A stretch of 34,555 nucleotides of DNA from an uncultured Caulobacterales bacterium (GCA_903840435.1 CAIMFV010000039.1:1-34555), one strand, 5' to 3'. Counted from the stretch's first letter, positions 26,133 through 33,780 are shown. Notes: generated by a model from the letters alone, not told the origin. A program made the numbers and translations.

Positions 26133-27410
26133 ATGGATCGGCGGTTTTTTCTTCTGGCGACAGCGGGCTTCGCGACCACCCCTGGCGGCGCAGGCGGCCC
26201 TGTGTCGCAAGCGCCAGACCTGACGCCGCAAGCCCAAATGGCTGCCATAACAGCGCGCATCGGGCCGTGGCTCACGAGCTTTCGACCCAAGGCGCTGGCC
26301 GCAGGGGTGAGCGCGGCGACTTTCGACCATGCCTTTCAAGACCTTGTCATCGATCAGGCCGTGCTGCAACGGGACCAAAACCAGCCCGAATTCACCAAGC
26401 CCATCGGCGACTATGTGAGCCGTGTGGTCGACGGGGCCTCACCTGGTCTCTACCGCGAGGTGACCCAAGGCCTTGTCCCGTTTCTAAAGCATTTGGCGCG
26501 CGAAACCGGCGTGGCGGCTGAGATCCTTGTGGCCGTTTGGGGGATTGAGAGCGGATATGGTCGCACGACCGGCGATCATGATGTCATTTCGGCCTTGGCG
26601 ACCTTAGCGGTTTCGGGACGCAGGCTTGAGCTGGCCGAGCAGGAATTGATTTCTGCCCTGACCATTTTAGATCGCGGTCTTGCCTCGCGGACCCATCTGA
26701 AGGGGTCGTGGGCCGGAGCCATGGGTCAGACCCAATTTCTGCCGTCTGACTATCTGGCCTATGGCGTGGATGGCGACGGTGATGGACGGTGCGACATCTG
26801 GGGCTCGCGCGAAGACGCGCTGGCCTCGACGGCCAATTTTCTCAAGCGCAAGGGTCATTGGCGACCGGGCGGCAGCTGGGCGCGCGAGGCTGATTTGCCC
26901 GCGAATTTTGATTTCTCCGAGGCAGATTCCGACAGCCATAGCCTCGAGGCCTGGCTGGCGCGGGGGCTGCGCTTGGCGACGTCGCGGCCGGTGGCGCTCA
27001 GCGATGTGGGCGAGCCTGTGCAGCTATTGGCCCCGAGCGGCTGGCGCGGTCCAGCCTTTTTCGCCTTTCCCAATCATCAGGCCTTGCGCGCCTACAACAA
27101 TTCCACCGCCTATGCGCTGGCGGTTGGCCTCTTGGCTGACGCCCTGGCCGGCCGACCGGGTGTAAGAGCGCCCTGGCCCAAGGACCCGCCCTTGAGCTTG
27201 AAAGACCGGATCGACGCGCAACGGGCGCTGACCGTGCTCGGCTTTGAAACCGGGCTGATTGACGGGGTGATCGGCCTTGCCACCCGCCGCGCCGCCAAGG
27301 CTTGGCAAAAGGCGCGCGGACTGCCCGCCGACGGCTATCTCACCCGTGACTTGATCGAGCGGCTTAGGAGCGAAGCCGCGCTCTCCGACGCCGGGCTTCC
27401 AACAGCTTAA
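26133..27410 (+). CDS. Lytic murein transglycosylase (MltB-type) with peptidoglycan-binding domain
   Basis: Periplasmic enzyme that cleaves peptidoglycan glycan strands to 1,6-anhydro products. The 425 residues begin with DRRFFLLATAGFA, which resembles a twin-arginine signal. The SLT_2 domain has VWGIESGYGR (catalytic Glu139) and GSWAGAMGQTQFLPSDY, followed by VDGDGDGRCDIW. A peptidoglycan-binding domain lies at about 355-422 (RIDAQRALTVLGFETGLIDGVIG is its core). ATG 26133 is chosen because GAGAGAG precedes it and the signal starts there; an in-frame ATG at 26088 adds a non-conserved tail. It ends by overlapping the convergent MFS gene by 47 bp. Confidence 0.93.
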   Translation: MDRRFFLLATAGFATTPGGAGGPVSQAPDLTPQAQMAAITARIGPWLTSFRPKALAAGVSAATFDHAFQDLVIDQAVLQRDQNQPEFTKPIGDYVSRVVDGASPGLYREVTQGLVPFLKHLARETGVAAEILVAVWGIESGYGRTTGDHDVISALATLAVSGRRLELAEQELISALTILDRGLASRTHLKGSWAGAMGQTQFLPSDYLAYGVDGDGDGRCDIWGSREDALASTANFLKRKGHWRPGGSWAREADLPANFDFSEADSDSHSLEAWLARGLRLATSRPVALSDVGEPVQLLAPSGWRGPAFFAFPNHQALRAYNNSTAYALAVGLLADALAGRPGVRAPWPKDPPLSLKDRIDAQRALTVLGFETGLIDGVIGLATRRAAKAWQKARGLPADGYLTRDLIERLRSEAALSDAGLPTA

Positions 27411-28842
27411 GGCGCCGCCATCGCCGTCGGAACTGGTCGACCGGGCCGTGGCGCGTGCGCGCCTGCAGGCTCACATTGGGGCTCTCTCCCATGCCGACCT
27501 GATTGACATTGGCGACATTCTCAAGCGCCGCCTCCTCCGCTTCGTTCAATGGCGCCTCCCGAACCTCGCCAGAGGCGCGCAAGGTGGCGTTCCACACCAC
27601 GAAGCCTGCCATCAGCCCCAGCACCAGGGTATTAATCAGAAAGGGGGCGTCATGGACGTGATCATATAGCCAGACCCCGAGAATGGGCGTGATGATGACG
27701 CAGGAGCCATTGACGGCGGTGACGGCGCCGGCAACCTTGCCCTGTTCCGCGGTTGAAGCGCCTAAGGACGCGCCCGCTGAAAAGCCGGGACGGGCAAAGC
27801 CATAGCCAATATTGATCAAGGCATAGGCGCTGACCATGGCGCCATAGGTGGGCGCCAAGACAATCAACAAATTGCCGAACGCGGCGAGGCCTGCCCCCCA
27901 GAGCAACAAATGGTTCGGCTTCATGCGGAAGATGCGGATTAAGCCCCATTGGGCCATCAGACCCGCCACTGCGCCCGCCATCATGGCCACCTGGATGAAG
28001 TTTTGCGCCAGCGCCGGGCTCATCTTCACCTTATCAATGACCAGAAACCCCAAGGTGTAGCCGTTCACCGCCTGAGCCGACCCGACCAGAAAGCCATAGA
28101 GCAGAAATGGGCTCACACGCGGGTCGAGCCAAATGGAACGGGAGGTACTGGCTTTGCGCCAACCCCGGCGCGACAGGGGGACGCCTCGCCCGAAGCTCAG
28201 AGCGGGACGGCCCCTTTCTGGCGGCAGGCCTTGCACCACGAGGAAGAGGCAAACGAGCGCCGCGCCGGCGAACCCAAACATCGGGCCCGAAAAACTGACA
28301 AAGGGCAGAACAAAAAACGGCGCAATGGCGGGCCCTAAAACCGTGCCAACGCCAAAAGCGCCCGCCAAGGTGGCCAGCGCATCGGTCCGCTCAGAGGCAT
28401 TGGTGCGCTCGGCGACATAGGCCTGGCCTGCGGGGTTAGAGGCCGACCCGATCAGCCCAAATATGGCCCGCAAGCTGGCGAAGCCTGCAAACACCACCAT
28501 CGGACCGATCAGATGCCGCAAGCCCGCCAGCACGACAAAGGCACAGCCTGTCATCGAGACAACAAACCCGCCAAGCCCGATCAAGATCATGGGCTTGCGA
28601 CCATACTGGTCCGACAGCCGCGCCCAGACCGGCGCCGACAGGGTCCAGAGCAAGGCCGACAGCGAAAAAATGCCCGCGACCAGCGGGTCGGGAATGTGAA
28701 TTTCGCGGCCAATAGCCGGAAGCACGGACTGCAGCCCGGAATTTCCGGCAGCGACCGACATCAACACGACGAAAATAATCGCAAAGTCGCGGCGTCGCAC
28801 ATCAGGCTGTGACCTGGAACCGGAGGGGCGCGTCAATCTCAT
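27364..28842 (-). CDS. MFS transporter (drug/metabolite exporter-like)
   Basis: Inner-membrane major facilitator of 492 residues with a TCR/TetA-like look: GIFSLSALLWTLSAPVWARLSDQYGRKPMILIG gives helix 2 and the motif A loop (SDQYGRKP), and AYVAERTNASERTDALATLAGAFGVGTVLGPAIAP is the motif C region typical of antiporters. The substrate is unknown. An Arg-rich tail (QFRRRWRRLKLLEARRRRARLRS overall) extends into the convergent lytic transglycosylase gene, overlapping by 47 bp. No good ribosome binding site precedes ATG 28842. It diverges from the oxidase subunit gene. Confidence 0.9.
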   Translation of the reverse strand: MRLTRPSGSRSQPDVRRRDFAIIFVVLMSVAAGNSGLQSVLPAIGREIHIPDPLVAGIFSLSALLWTLSAPVWARLSDQYGRKPMILIGLGGFVVSMTGCAFVVLAGLRHLIGPMVVFAGFASLRAIFGLIGSASNPAGQAYVAERTNASERTDALATLAGAFGVGTVLGPAIAPFFVLPFVSFSGPMFGFAGAALVCLFLVVQGLPPERGRPALSFGRGVPLSRRGWRKASTSRSIWLDPRVSPFLLYGFLVGSAQAVNGYTLGFLVIDKVKMSPALAQNFIQVAMMAGAVAGLMAQWGLIRIFRMKPNHLLLWGAGLAAFGNLLIVLAPTYGAMVSAYALINIGYGFARPGFSAGASLGASTAEQGKVAGAVTAVNGSCVIITPILGVWLYDHVHDAPFLINTLVLGLMAGFVVWNATLRASGEVREAPLNEAEEAALENVANVNQVGMGESPNVSLQARTRHGPVDQFRRRWRRLKLLEARRRRARLRS

Positions 28843-29039
28843 GGGATCGCTTTACGAAAGGAACCTGACGCTCCATATCGAGCGCCGCCGTCAACCGCCA
28901 AGCGGTTTTCACGCCATCTCATCGCCAGACGACGCCACGGGGTCTTGAGCGGCGCGCTTTCCTGGCTATTATCTGCAATCGACGGCTCTGAACGCCCTTC
29001 AGGCCTGCAACGCCCATTTGAAGTCCTAGGAGACCCGTT

Positions 29040-29279
29040 TTGTCCGAACATTCCTCCCACGCTCACCACAAGGGCGAAATGGACATTCACGAGCAGGCCT
29101 CGACCTATGCGGCCGTCAACGGCCTGATCAAATGGGGCAGCTTGGCACTCGCCGTCTTTTTGATCTTGACGGTGGTGTGGACCTGCACGCCCATGGGCGC
29201 GGGTCCGGCCTTCATCTTGTCGGTCATTGTCGGAGGCTTGGGTATCTTTGCTCTGCGCGGCAAGAGCGGCGGCCACTAG
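29040..29279 (+). CDS. aa3-type cytochrome c oxidase subunit IV
   Basis: Small inner-membrane protein of 79 residues with a His-rich N-terminus (SEHSSHAHHKG), the EMDIHEQASTY motif typical of the bacterial aa3 subunit IV family, and two hydrophobic segments (about 31-48 and 56-72). In Alphaproteobacteria it accompanies the aa3 oxidase as an accessory subunit of unknown detailed role. The start is TTG 29040, supported by AGGAG seven bases upstream and the absence of a better start before the family motif. The main oxidase genes are not in this window. Confidence 0.85.
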   Translation: MSEHSSHAHHKGEMDIHEQASTYAAVNGLIKWGSLALAVFLILTVVWTCTPMGAGPAFILSVIVGGLGIFALRGKSGGH

Positions 29280-29519
29280 GTCGGTTCATTCATACTCGTC
29301 ACGACGCCCGCGCCTCCGATTACCCTTCGAATCCCATCGCGCTCAAAAACCAGTGGGACGCAATGCAGCGGCCGGCCAGCAGGTGATGATACCACTCGAA
29401 CGCCATAGAGGGAATGACGTCAATGGACCTCTCATTAGGCTTCGGACCTAGCCAGCTGTGGCCATGCAGCAATTCGAGGCGCGGGTCAGGTTTCCCAACC
29501 TTCGGATGGTGTCTTTCGC
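29280..29519. other. Intergenic region left of the RiPP-like block
   Basis: I find no protein-like frame, RNA gene or T-tailed hairpin in these 240 bp. A ttcgaat at about 29326 resembles a tRNA T-loop but its flanks do not pair. The sequence marks the change from housekeeping-type genes to the leftward accessory block. Confidence 0.4.
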
Positions 29520-30287
29520 TTAGGTATTTCCCGAGATGTGTGGATTTCGGACGGTCGTGACCATTGCGAACGGCGCGTCGCCAGTAATCGTCACCGTTGG
29601 ATTTTCTTCGTAGAGGGTCGGATCGCGCGGCAATGTGATATTGTGCTTATTGTCGGGTTTCAGGGTGATGACACCCCTTGCGCGTGTCTGAATTTCAAGT
29701 TGTCCGTCTCCAAAATAGTGGATGGCTAGCGCGTTGGATTGAGGAAACTCTAGCCGCTGCATGGGGCTCATCAGGACCCTTTCGCCATCATTGGCTTTTT
29801 TCATGTCGTCCATCAGCGTCCTGTAGTTCGTCGGCGATGTCTTAGTGTCAATCACGACATTGATTTCAGTTCGAATGTCTCCCGGCTTCGCGTAGATGAC
29901 GAAGTCCGGCTTCGCTTGGAGCGCCTCAGGATCGAGAGGAACATCGATCCGCCCACCGGGGAAGGTGGTCAGGTTTCGGTTAAAACCGTCCGAACCCCTT
30001 AGGGCGACATGGATTTTTGAGGGGTCTAGACCACGTCGCTTTGCGACAATTCGTAACACCATGTGAACGCGCGGTCCGGGGTCAACCGTCTGGAATGCGG
30101 TCAAAGCGCGTCGCATCGATGCGTAGTGGATGAGATCGGGATCCTTCATTCCTTCGACTACGATTTCTTGGACGTCTGTTGCCATTGGCGATTGAGCTGT
30201 TTGCGCTGTCGCGTCCCTCATCATCAAAAGGGCTGCACTAATGACGAGAGCGGGCCCGCCCATTCGAAGAAAGCTGATCATGGTCAT
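29520..30287 (-). CDS. Secreted protein of unknown family, last gene of the RiPP-like operon
   Basis: A 255-residue protein with a signal peptide (GGPALVISAALLMMRDATAQ) and no other hydrophobic segment, so it is probably periplasmic or secreted. The mature N-terminus carries DVQEIVVEGMKDPD, close to the TonB-box-like VQEVIVTG of the receptor at 8039. The rest is mixed alpha/beta with VHMVLRIVAKRRGLDPSKI and a probable beta-rich C-terminal half. It contains no Cys. I do not recognise the family. ATG 30287 overlaps the S49 peptidase stop (ATGA), so it is translationally coupled to the operon. Confidence 0.8.
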   Translation of the reverse strand: MTMISFLRMGGPALVISAALLMMRDATAQTAQSPMATDVQEIVVEGMKDPDLIHYASMRRALTAFQTVDPGPRVHMVLRIVAKRRGLDPSKIHVALRGSDGFNRNLTTFPGGRIDVPLDPEALQAKPDFVIYAKPGDIRTEINVVIDTKTSPTNYRTLMDDMKKANDGERVLMSPMQRLEFPQSNALAIHYFGDGQLEIQTRARGVITLKPDNKHNITLPRDPTLYEENPTVTITGDAPFAMVTTVRNPHISGNT

Positions 30288-31033
30288 CCGAGAAGTCCCT
30301 TGACGAGGATGTTTAACACCCAGTTCCAGGCCTTGTCCTTTAGGGGTTTGGCTGTTTGGTTTATGAGGAAGGTGCGTGTGAAATTTGATTGGTTGCAGAG
30401 GTCAGAGGCTGTCAGTAGCCCGGCTGTGTATCCGCCTAAACTATCGACAAGGCCAAGGGCCAGGGCCTTGTTGGCTGTAAAGCTCCGACCCGTTCGGAGC
30501 ATCTTGAGTGTGGTCGGTGTGAGAGGTCGGTGCGCGGCCAACCAGGTGCAGAAAACTTCGGAGATGTCCTCGACGATCTCCTGCATCATCTGTCGGCCCT
30601 CGGCATTTTCTAGCGCGTGATTTGATCGGCTGTCCTTGAGCGGTCCGCTGGTGATGGTGTCAACCCGCCACTGTCCGAGCACTGGGGCGATTTCGAGTTC
30701 GCGCCGCGTTATTATCCCGCCAACGGCGCCAAGTATTGTGCTTGGTGAAGCGATCAGTTTGTCGGCGACGACCGCCAGATAGAGGGCGGCAGATTCAACT
30801 ACATCGCCGCAAACGACTACGATTTTCAAGCCGTTCGCTTGGAGGACTTGCAAATATTCGCATAGCTGTTGCGACGCCACGATAGAACCGCCTGGTGAAT
30901 TTAGCCGAACGATCAGCGCCATCGACTTTGTCGGTCGATACCAGGACGTAATGAGATTGATTAGATCCATGGCGGACGCGTAGGTAATTTCGCCTGTGAC
31001 GTCGACGATGCCGAGGTCCTGGCGGCTGCTCAC
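30284..31033 (-). CDS. S49-family (SppA/SohB-like) serine peptidase
   Basis: Serine-lysine peptidase of the ClpP-crotonase fold, 249 residues. RLNSPGGS (about 43-50) forms the oxyanion region. Ser81 in VVESAALYLA is the likely nucleophile and Lys133 in SGPLKDSRS the likely general base. FTANKALALGLVDSLGG is the usual C-terminal family block. Unlike typical SppA it has no signal or membrane segment, so it may act in the cytoplasm. The start is taken as GTG 31033: it overlaps the upstream stop (GTGA) and has GGAG eight bases before it. The longer frame to 31108 lies inside the neighbour. In this operon it could process the leader of the small peptide, which is inference. Confidence 0.87.
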   Translation of the reverse strand: MSSRQDLGIVDVTGEITYASAMDLINLITSWYRPTKSMALIVRLNSPGGSIVASQQLCEYLQVLQANGLKIVVVCGDVVESAALYLAVVADKLIASPSTILGAVGGIITRRELEIAPVLGQWRVDTITSGPLKDSRSNHALENAEGRQMMQEIVEDISEVFCTWLAAHRPLTPTTLKMLRTGRSFTANKALALGLVDSLGGYTAGLLTASDLCNQSNFTRTFLINQTAKPLKDKAWNWVLNILVKGLLG

Positions 31034-31968
31034 CCGTCTATCTCCGAGGCGTTGATCAGGGCATTGGCGGTTGCCCATCGCGTTCCTAGCCCGCGCCAGT
31101 AAAGCCAATCTTCCGGCCTCTCGCGGACGAGATGTTCAATAGAGGTATTCATTTGGTCGGCGATGAACTGCGATTTGTCGTCGGTGTCGCCGTCGTGGGG
31201 CGCCGGGCATTGGGTATAGAGGCGTGTTGTAGGGATGCCGTTTTCGAAACGGCTCGAAAAGGGAAGGAAGGGCGTTCCCATTTTTGCGAGAATTGTAGGT
31301 AGGCCAGCTGCGGTTATGGCTGGTGCGCCGAAAAGGTCTGATAGGAGAACTGAGAAGTCTTCGTAGCAGAAATCGCAGAAGCAAATGAGCACGCCGTTTC
31401 TTCGAAGCGTGGTCATCATGTCGAGGATGGCGTTTGGCGTGTCGATATCAATCACGCGCACCGGGGAGGGGCCGAGAGTTGAGATTTTGGCCATGAAGGC
31501 CCGCCCCGTTTCGGTAGGTCTCATGAGGATGGCCACGTCGAATTTGTGAGCCTGCTTTGCGTTCAGGACAGACAGTACGGGCCACAAGAAATGGAGGAAC
31601 TGCGCGGAAAACAACATCGCGCCGCGACCCGGTTCGAGGGAGAACATGACGTGTTCGATTCCGCTTGGCGCGGGCGTGCGCTCGAGCGCAATTTCGAGCT
31701 CCCCCGTAGTTGCGGTGGCGTAGTGGAGGGCATCTAGATAGGAGCGCACGGTTGAAATCGTCGCCGCGCGCGCGATCCGTCCCGCCTCGCGGGTGTCCAC
31801 CTTCAGCGCGGTTTCGATGATCTTCGGAGATGTCGACCGAACCCGGTCGAAGTCGATGGCGAAAAGCGCGCCGCCGACCGTCTCGGAGACCTTCGGGGCC
31901 CTTGACCATTGCGTTTTGGCGAGGCGGTTTGCAGCCAGACCTCCGATCCCCTCGGGAATATTAAACAT
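31030..31968 (-). CDS. LpxL/HtrB-like acyltransferase homolog with degenerate active site
   Basis: A 312-residue protein resembling lipid A late acyltransferases. RGAMLFSAQFLHFLWPVL (115-132) matches the substrate-entry block, VLICFCDFCYED...LFGAPAITAAGLPTILAKMGTPFLPF matches the central fold, and the end RPEDWLYWRG resembles the family WLWxHRR. The catalytic HX4D/E motif is missing; Gln123 and Leu128 stand at those positions. No N-terminal membrane helix is clear. It may have lost acyl transfer, or use another acceptor such as the modified peptide. It overlaps the radical SAM stop by 8 bp and the peptidase start by 4 bp. The family call is by motif only. Confidence 0.72.
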   Translation of the reverse strand: MFNIPEGIGGLAANRLAKTQWSRAPKVSETVGGALFAIDFDRVRSTSPKIIETALKVDTREAGRIARAATISTVRSYLDALHYATATTGELEIALERTPAPSGIEHVMFSLEPGRGAMLFSAQFLHFLWPVLSVLNAKQAHKFDVAILMRPTETGRAFMAKISTLGPSPVRVIDIDTPNAILDMMTTLRRNGVLICFCDFCYEDFSVLLSDLFGAPAITAAGLPTILAKMGTPFLPFSSRFENGIPTTRLYTQCPAPHDGDTDDKSQFIADQMNTSIEHLVRERPEDWLYWRGLGTRWATANALINASEIDG

Positions 31969-33334
31969 GGACGCCTCGCGACGTCGCTTTTTCGAAATAG
32001 TCTAACAGACCCGGATCGTCATGGAGTTTCCAGGCGAGATATTCGAACGTCTTGGCCATGATCTCACACTCGCGCTCGCCAAGTTCATTCGGTGAGGGGG
32101 CCGATCCGCCGCAGGTTCCACCGCAGGGACCCTTCCATGTGCAGCTGTGGCAGCGATCTAGGGTGTCGAAGCGCTTTCGGGTCAACTGGGCGTTGGGAGA
32201 GGTTAGGGCAGCGGCGATTGGGTTGTCGTCGATGTGACCGAGTTCATATTGTTGCCCGCGCAAGAGATCACAGCCCGTAATGACGCCGTTTGACTGAAGA
32301 TTGGTCACCCCGTTCGCTGCGCCGCATGGGCCTGCGTTTGGCCGGCAGTGTTGTTTGGCCTCGGGAAAGATCAACTTGCCAATCAAAGTGATCAGATAGG
32401 AAACACGAAAATTTCCGTATTGTCCCCGCGAGGCGCGTTCGGTGATTTCGATCATGGCCTTGCAAAAGGCGTTGGCGGAGAAGTCGTATTCGCTCGCCCC
32501 GTCGCCTCGGCCTTGTTGGTGAAAGAGGCTAAAGTCGATGCTTCGAAAACCGAGTGCGCGGAAATAGGCGACAATGTCGGGAAGCGCGTCTACGTTAAAT
32601 GCCGTCACCGTCGTCAGAATGGCCGTACGCGGCGCGAGTGCATAGGCATGGGGCCGCCACTGGTCCCAGATCGTGCTTGTCGAAGGGCGTCCGCGTGTTA
32701 GGACCCTGATCTTGTCATTGATCTCAGGCGGGCCGTCCATCGACAGTCCAATCCGAATGTCGTGCTGCGTTAGAACATCAACGATTTTTTGGTTCAGAAT
32801 AATTCCGCTAGTTTGCAGTAGGTATCGGATGGAGGCTCCCGAGGCGCTTGCGGACCGCGTTACGCGCTCGCAGATTTCGTCGATCTTACGGATTTCTAAG
32901 AGCGGTTCCCCCCCGTGGAAGAGGAGGGTCAGACCACGATTGGTATGGCGCAAGAGTTGGACGGCGGCGGAAACCACCTGGTCGACGGAGAGTGATTTGG
33001 TCGATGTCTCCTCATAATCGTAGCAGTACCCGCACCTTAAAGGACATGCGCTTGTGAGTTTGACGATTAAGATGTCTCGACTTTCTCGCTGAGGGCGAAC
33101 CTCGTGGGAGGGCCACGCCTCGGTCAAGCCATTGTCATCTTTCAAAAGTTTGTGGTGGTTTGGAAATAATTTGTCCTGATCGTCAGCGCTCGAGAGATCC
33201 GACAATGGAAGGTCAACGACTAACATTTGAGACGTTGCCACGTCGAATATGAGGGTCTGGTCGCCCCTTTCAAACGCCCGTAGCGCGCGCGATCTCGGGC
33301 GGGTTGTAAGGATTTGCGTGTACTGGGTTTCCAT
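31961..33334 (-). CDS. Radical SAM/SPASM peptide-modifying enzyme
   Basis: A 457-residue iron-sulfur enzyme. CPLRCGYC (Cys97, 101, 104) binds the SAM cluster, and FHGGEPLL (140-147) is the SAM-binding GGE motif. The SPASM/auxiliary-cluster region holds Cys330, 337, 355, 395, 398, 404, 408 and 423. This layout is shared by RiPP maturases and anaerobic sulfatase-maturing enzymes. The first 80 residues (with TLIFDVATSQMLVVDLP) may be a peptide-recognition region, which is inference. GAGG lies five bases before ATG 33334. It lies 79 bp downstream of a 52-residue peptide gene and overlaps the next gene, so a RiPP maturase role is the best reading. Confidence 0.93.
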   Translation of the reverse strand: METQYTQILTTRPRSRALRAFERGDQTLIFDVATSQMLVVDLPLSDLSSADDQDKLFPNHHKLLKDDNGLTEAWPSHEVRPQRESRDILIVKLTSACPLRCGYCYDYEETSTKSLSVDQVVSAAVQLLRHTNRGLTLLFHGGEPLLEIRKIDEICERVTRSASASGASIRYLLQTSGIILNQKIVDVLTQHDIRIGLSMDGPPEINDKIRVLTRGRPSTSTIWDQWRPHAYALAPRTAILTTVTAFNVDALPDIVAYFRALGFRSIDFSLFHQQGRGDGASEYDFSANAFCKAMIEITERASRGQYGNFRVSYLITLIGKLIFPEAKQHCRPNAGPCGAANGVTNLQSNGVITGCDLLRGQQYELGHIDDNPIAAALTSPNAQLTRKRFDTLDRCHSCTWKGPCGGTCGGSAPSPNELGERECEIMAKTFEYLAWKLHDDPGLLDYFEKATSRGVHV

Positions 33335-33345
33335 TTGACCTCAAT

Positions 33346-33401
33346 CCCTCCGCGCCCTTCCTGGCCAGCGAGGTGGATGTGACCGTTCTTGGCGTGGAGG
33401 G
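33346..33401 (-). promoter_or_regulatory. Stem-loop between the peptide gene and the radical SAM gene
   Basis: On the minus strand CCCTCCACGCC (33401-33391) faces GGCGCGGAGGG (33356-33346), pairing at 10 of 11 positions with one A-C mismatch. The 34-nt loop contains a smaller CTGGCCAG palindrome. There is no T-run. Such hairpins between a peptide gene and its maturase often lower downstream expression or protect the short upstream mRNA; here that role is inferred. Confidence 0.45.
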
Positions 33402-33413
33402 ACGAACCGGTTG

Positions 33414-33572
33414 TTAGGCGGTCGCCTTGGACCAACCGATTTCATTGTCGGTATAGGTATGGGCAGATACTCCCGAGGTCACCCGCGCGAGGTCTAGCGA
33501 CCTGACCAAAACCCGTCGGGTTTTGCCACCGACGATAATCGATGTCGTTTTTCCGGTGACGTTTCGTTGCAT
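33414..33572 (-). CDS. Candidate RiPP precursor peptide, 52 residues
   Basis: Starts MQRNVTGKTTSIIVGGKTRR and ends NEIGWSKATA. The start ATG 33572 follows AAGGAG with a seven-base gap, much stronger than any other site nearby; an upstream in-frame ATG at 33665 lacks one. The basic N-terminal 30 residues look like a leader, and the C-terminal part holds the only aromatic residues, Tyr40 in YTD and Trp47 in WSK. These aromatic-X-X units fit three-residue cyclophane formation by radical SAM enzymes, and WSK also occurs in darobactin. There is no Cys and no GG-type cleavage site before the core; the only GG is at residues 15-16. It lies just upstream of the radical SAM gene on the same strand. 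Confidence 0.72.
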   Translation of the reverse strand: MQRNVTGKTTSIIVGGKTRRVLVRSLDLARVTSGVSAHTYTDNEIGWSKATA

Positions 33573-33674
33573 GGTGTGCTCCTTCAGTGGCACTTGTGAG
33601 TGAGCCTGCCAACCTTGAGTAACGCGCAGGCGTTCGACGCTTGCATGTCTTTCAGCGCTTATCAAGCGTTAAGC

Positions 33675-33703
33675 AACATATCAGGGGTGCATGAATCATA
33701 CAA
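33675..33703 (-). promoter_or_regulatory. Candidate sigma70 promoter for the peptide operon
   Basis: On the minus strand TTGTAT (33703-33698), a 17-base spacer and TATGTT (33680-33675) form a reasonable -35/-10 pair within an AT-rich stretch. Transcription would begin near 33668, leaving a leader of about 95 nt with two small hairpins (AGCGCTT/AAGCGTT at 33654-33670 and GCCTGC/GCAGGC at 33604-33631). Confidence 0.4.
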
Positions 33704-33752
33704 AATAAAGCTATGCAATCAGAGCGCGCTTGTCGTTGCGTTATTGTCCAAT

Positions 33753-33780
33753 AATACGCAAATAGGCTTATTTGCGTATT
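33753..33780. terminator. Perfect 12-bp inverted repeat at the end of the truncated gene
   Basis: AATACGCAAATA (33753-33764) and TATTTGCGTATT (33769-33780) are perfect reverse complements around GGCT. The stop codon of the upstream minus-strand gene (33768-33770) lies inside. No T-run follows on either strand, so it is either a bidirectional 3'-end hairpin or an operator for the peptide operon, whose candidate promoter is 50 bp away. Confidence 0.5.

Noticed and set aside
29310-29350. tRNA-like ttcgaat segment after the oxidase subunit gene, as a possible island attachment site
   Set aside because: The flanking bases (ccc on both sides) cannot form a T-stem and no acceptor or anticodon arm is visible.
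33573-33665. Longer 83-residue version of the peptide gene starting at 33665
   Set aside because: The extra 31 codons lie in the probable 5' leader, lack a ribosome binding site and would place the strong AAGGAG inside the gene.
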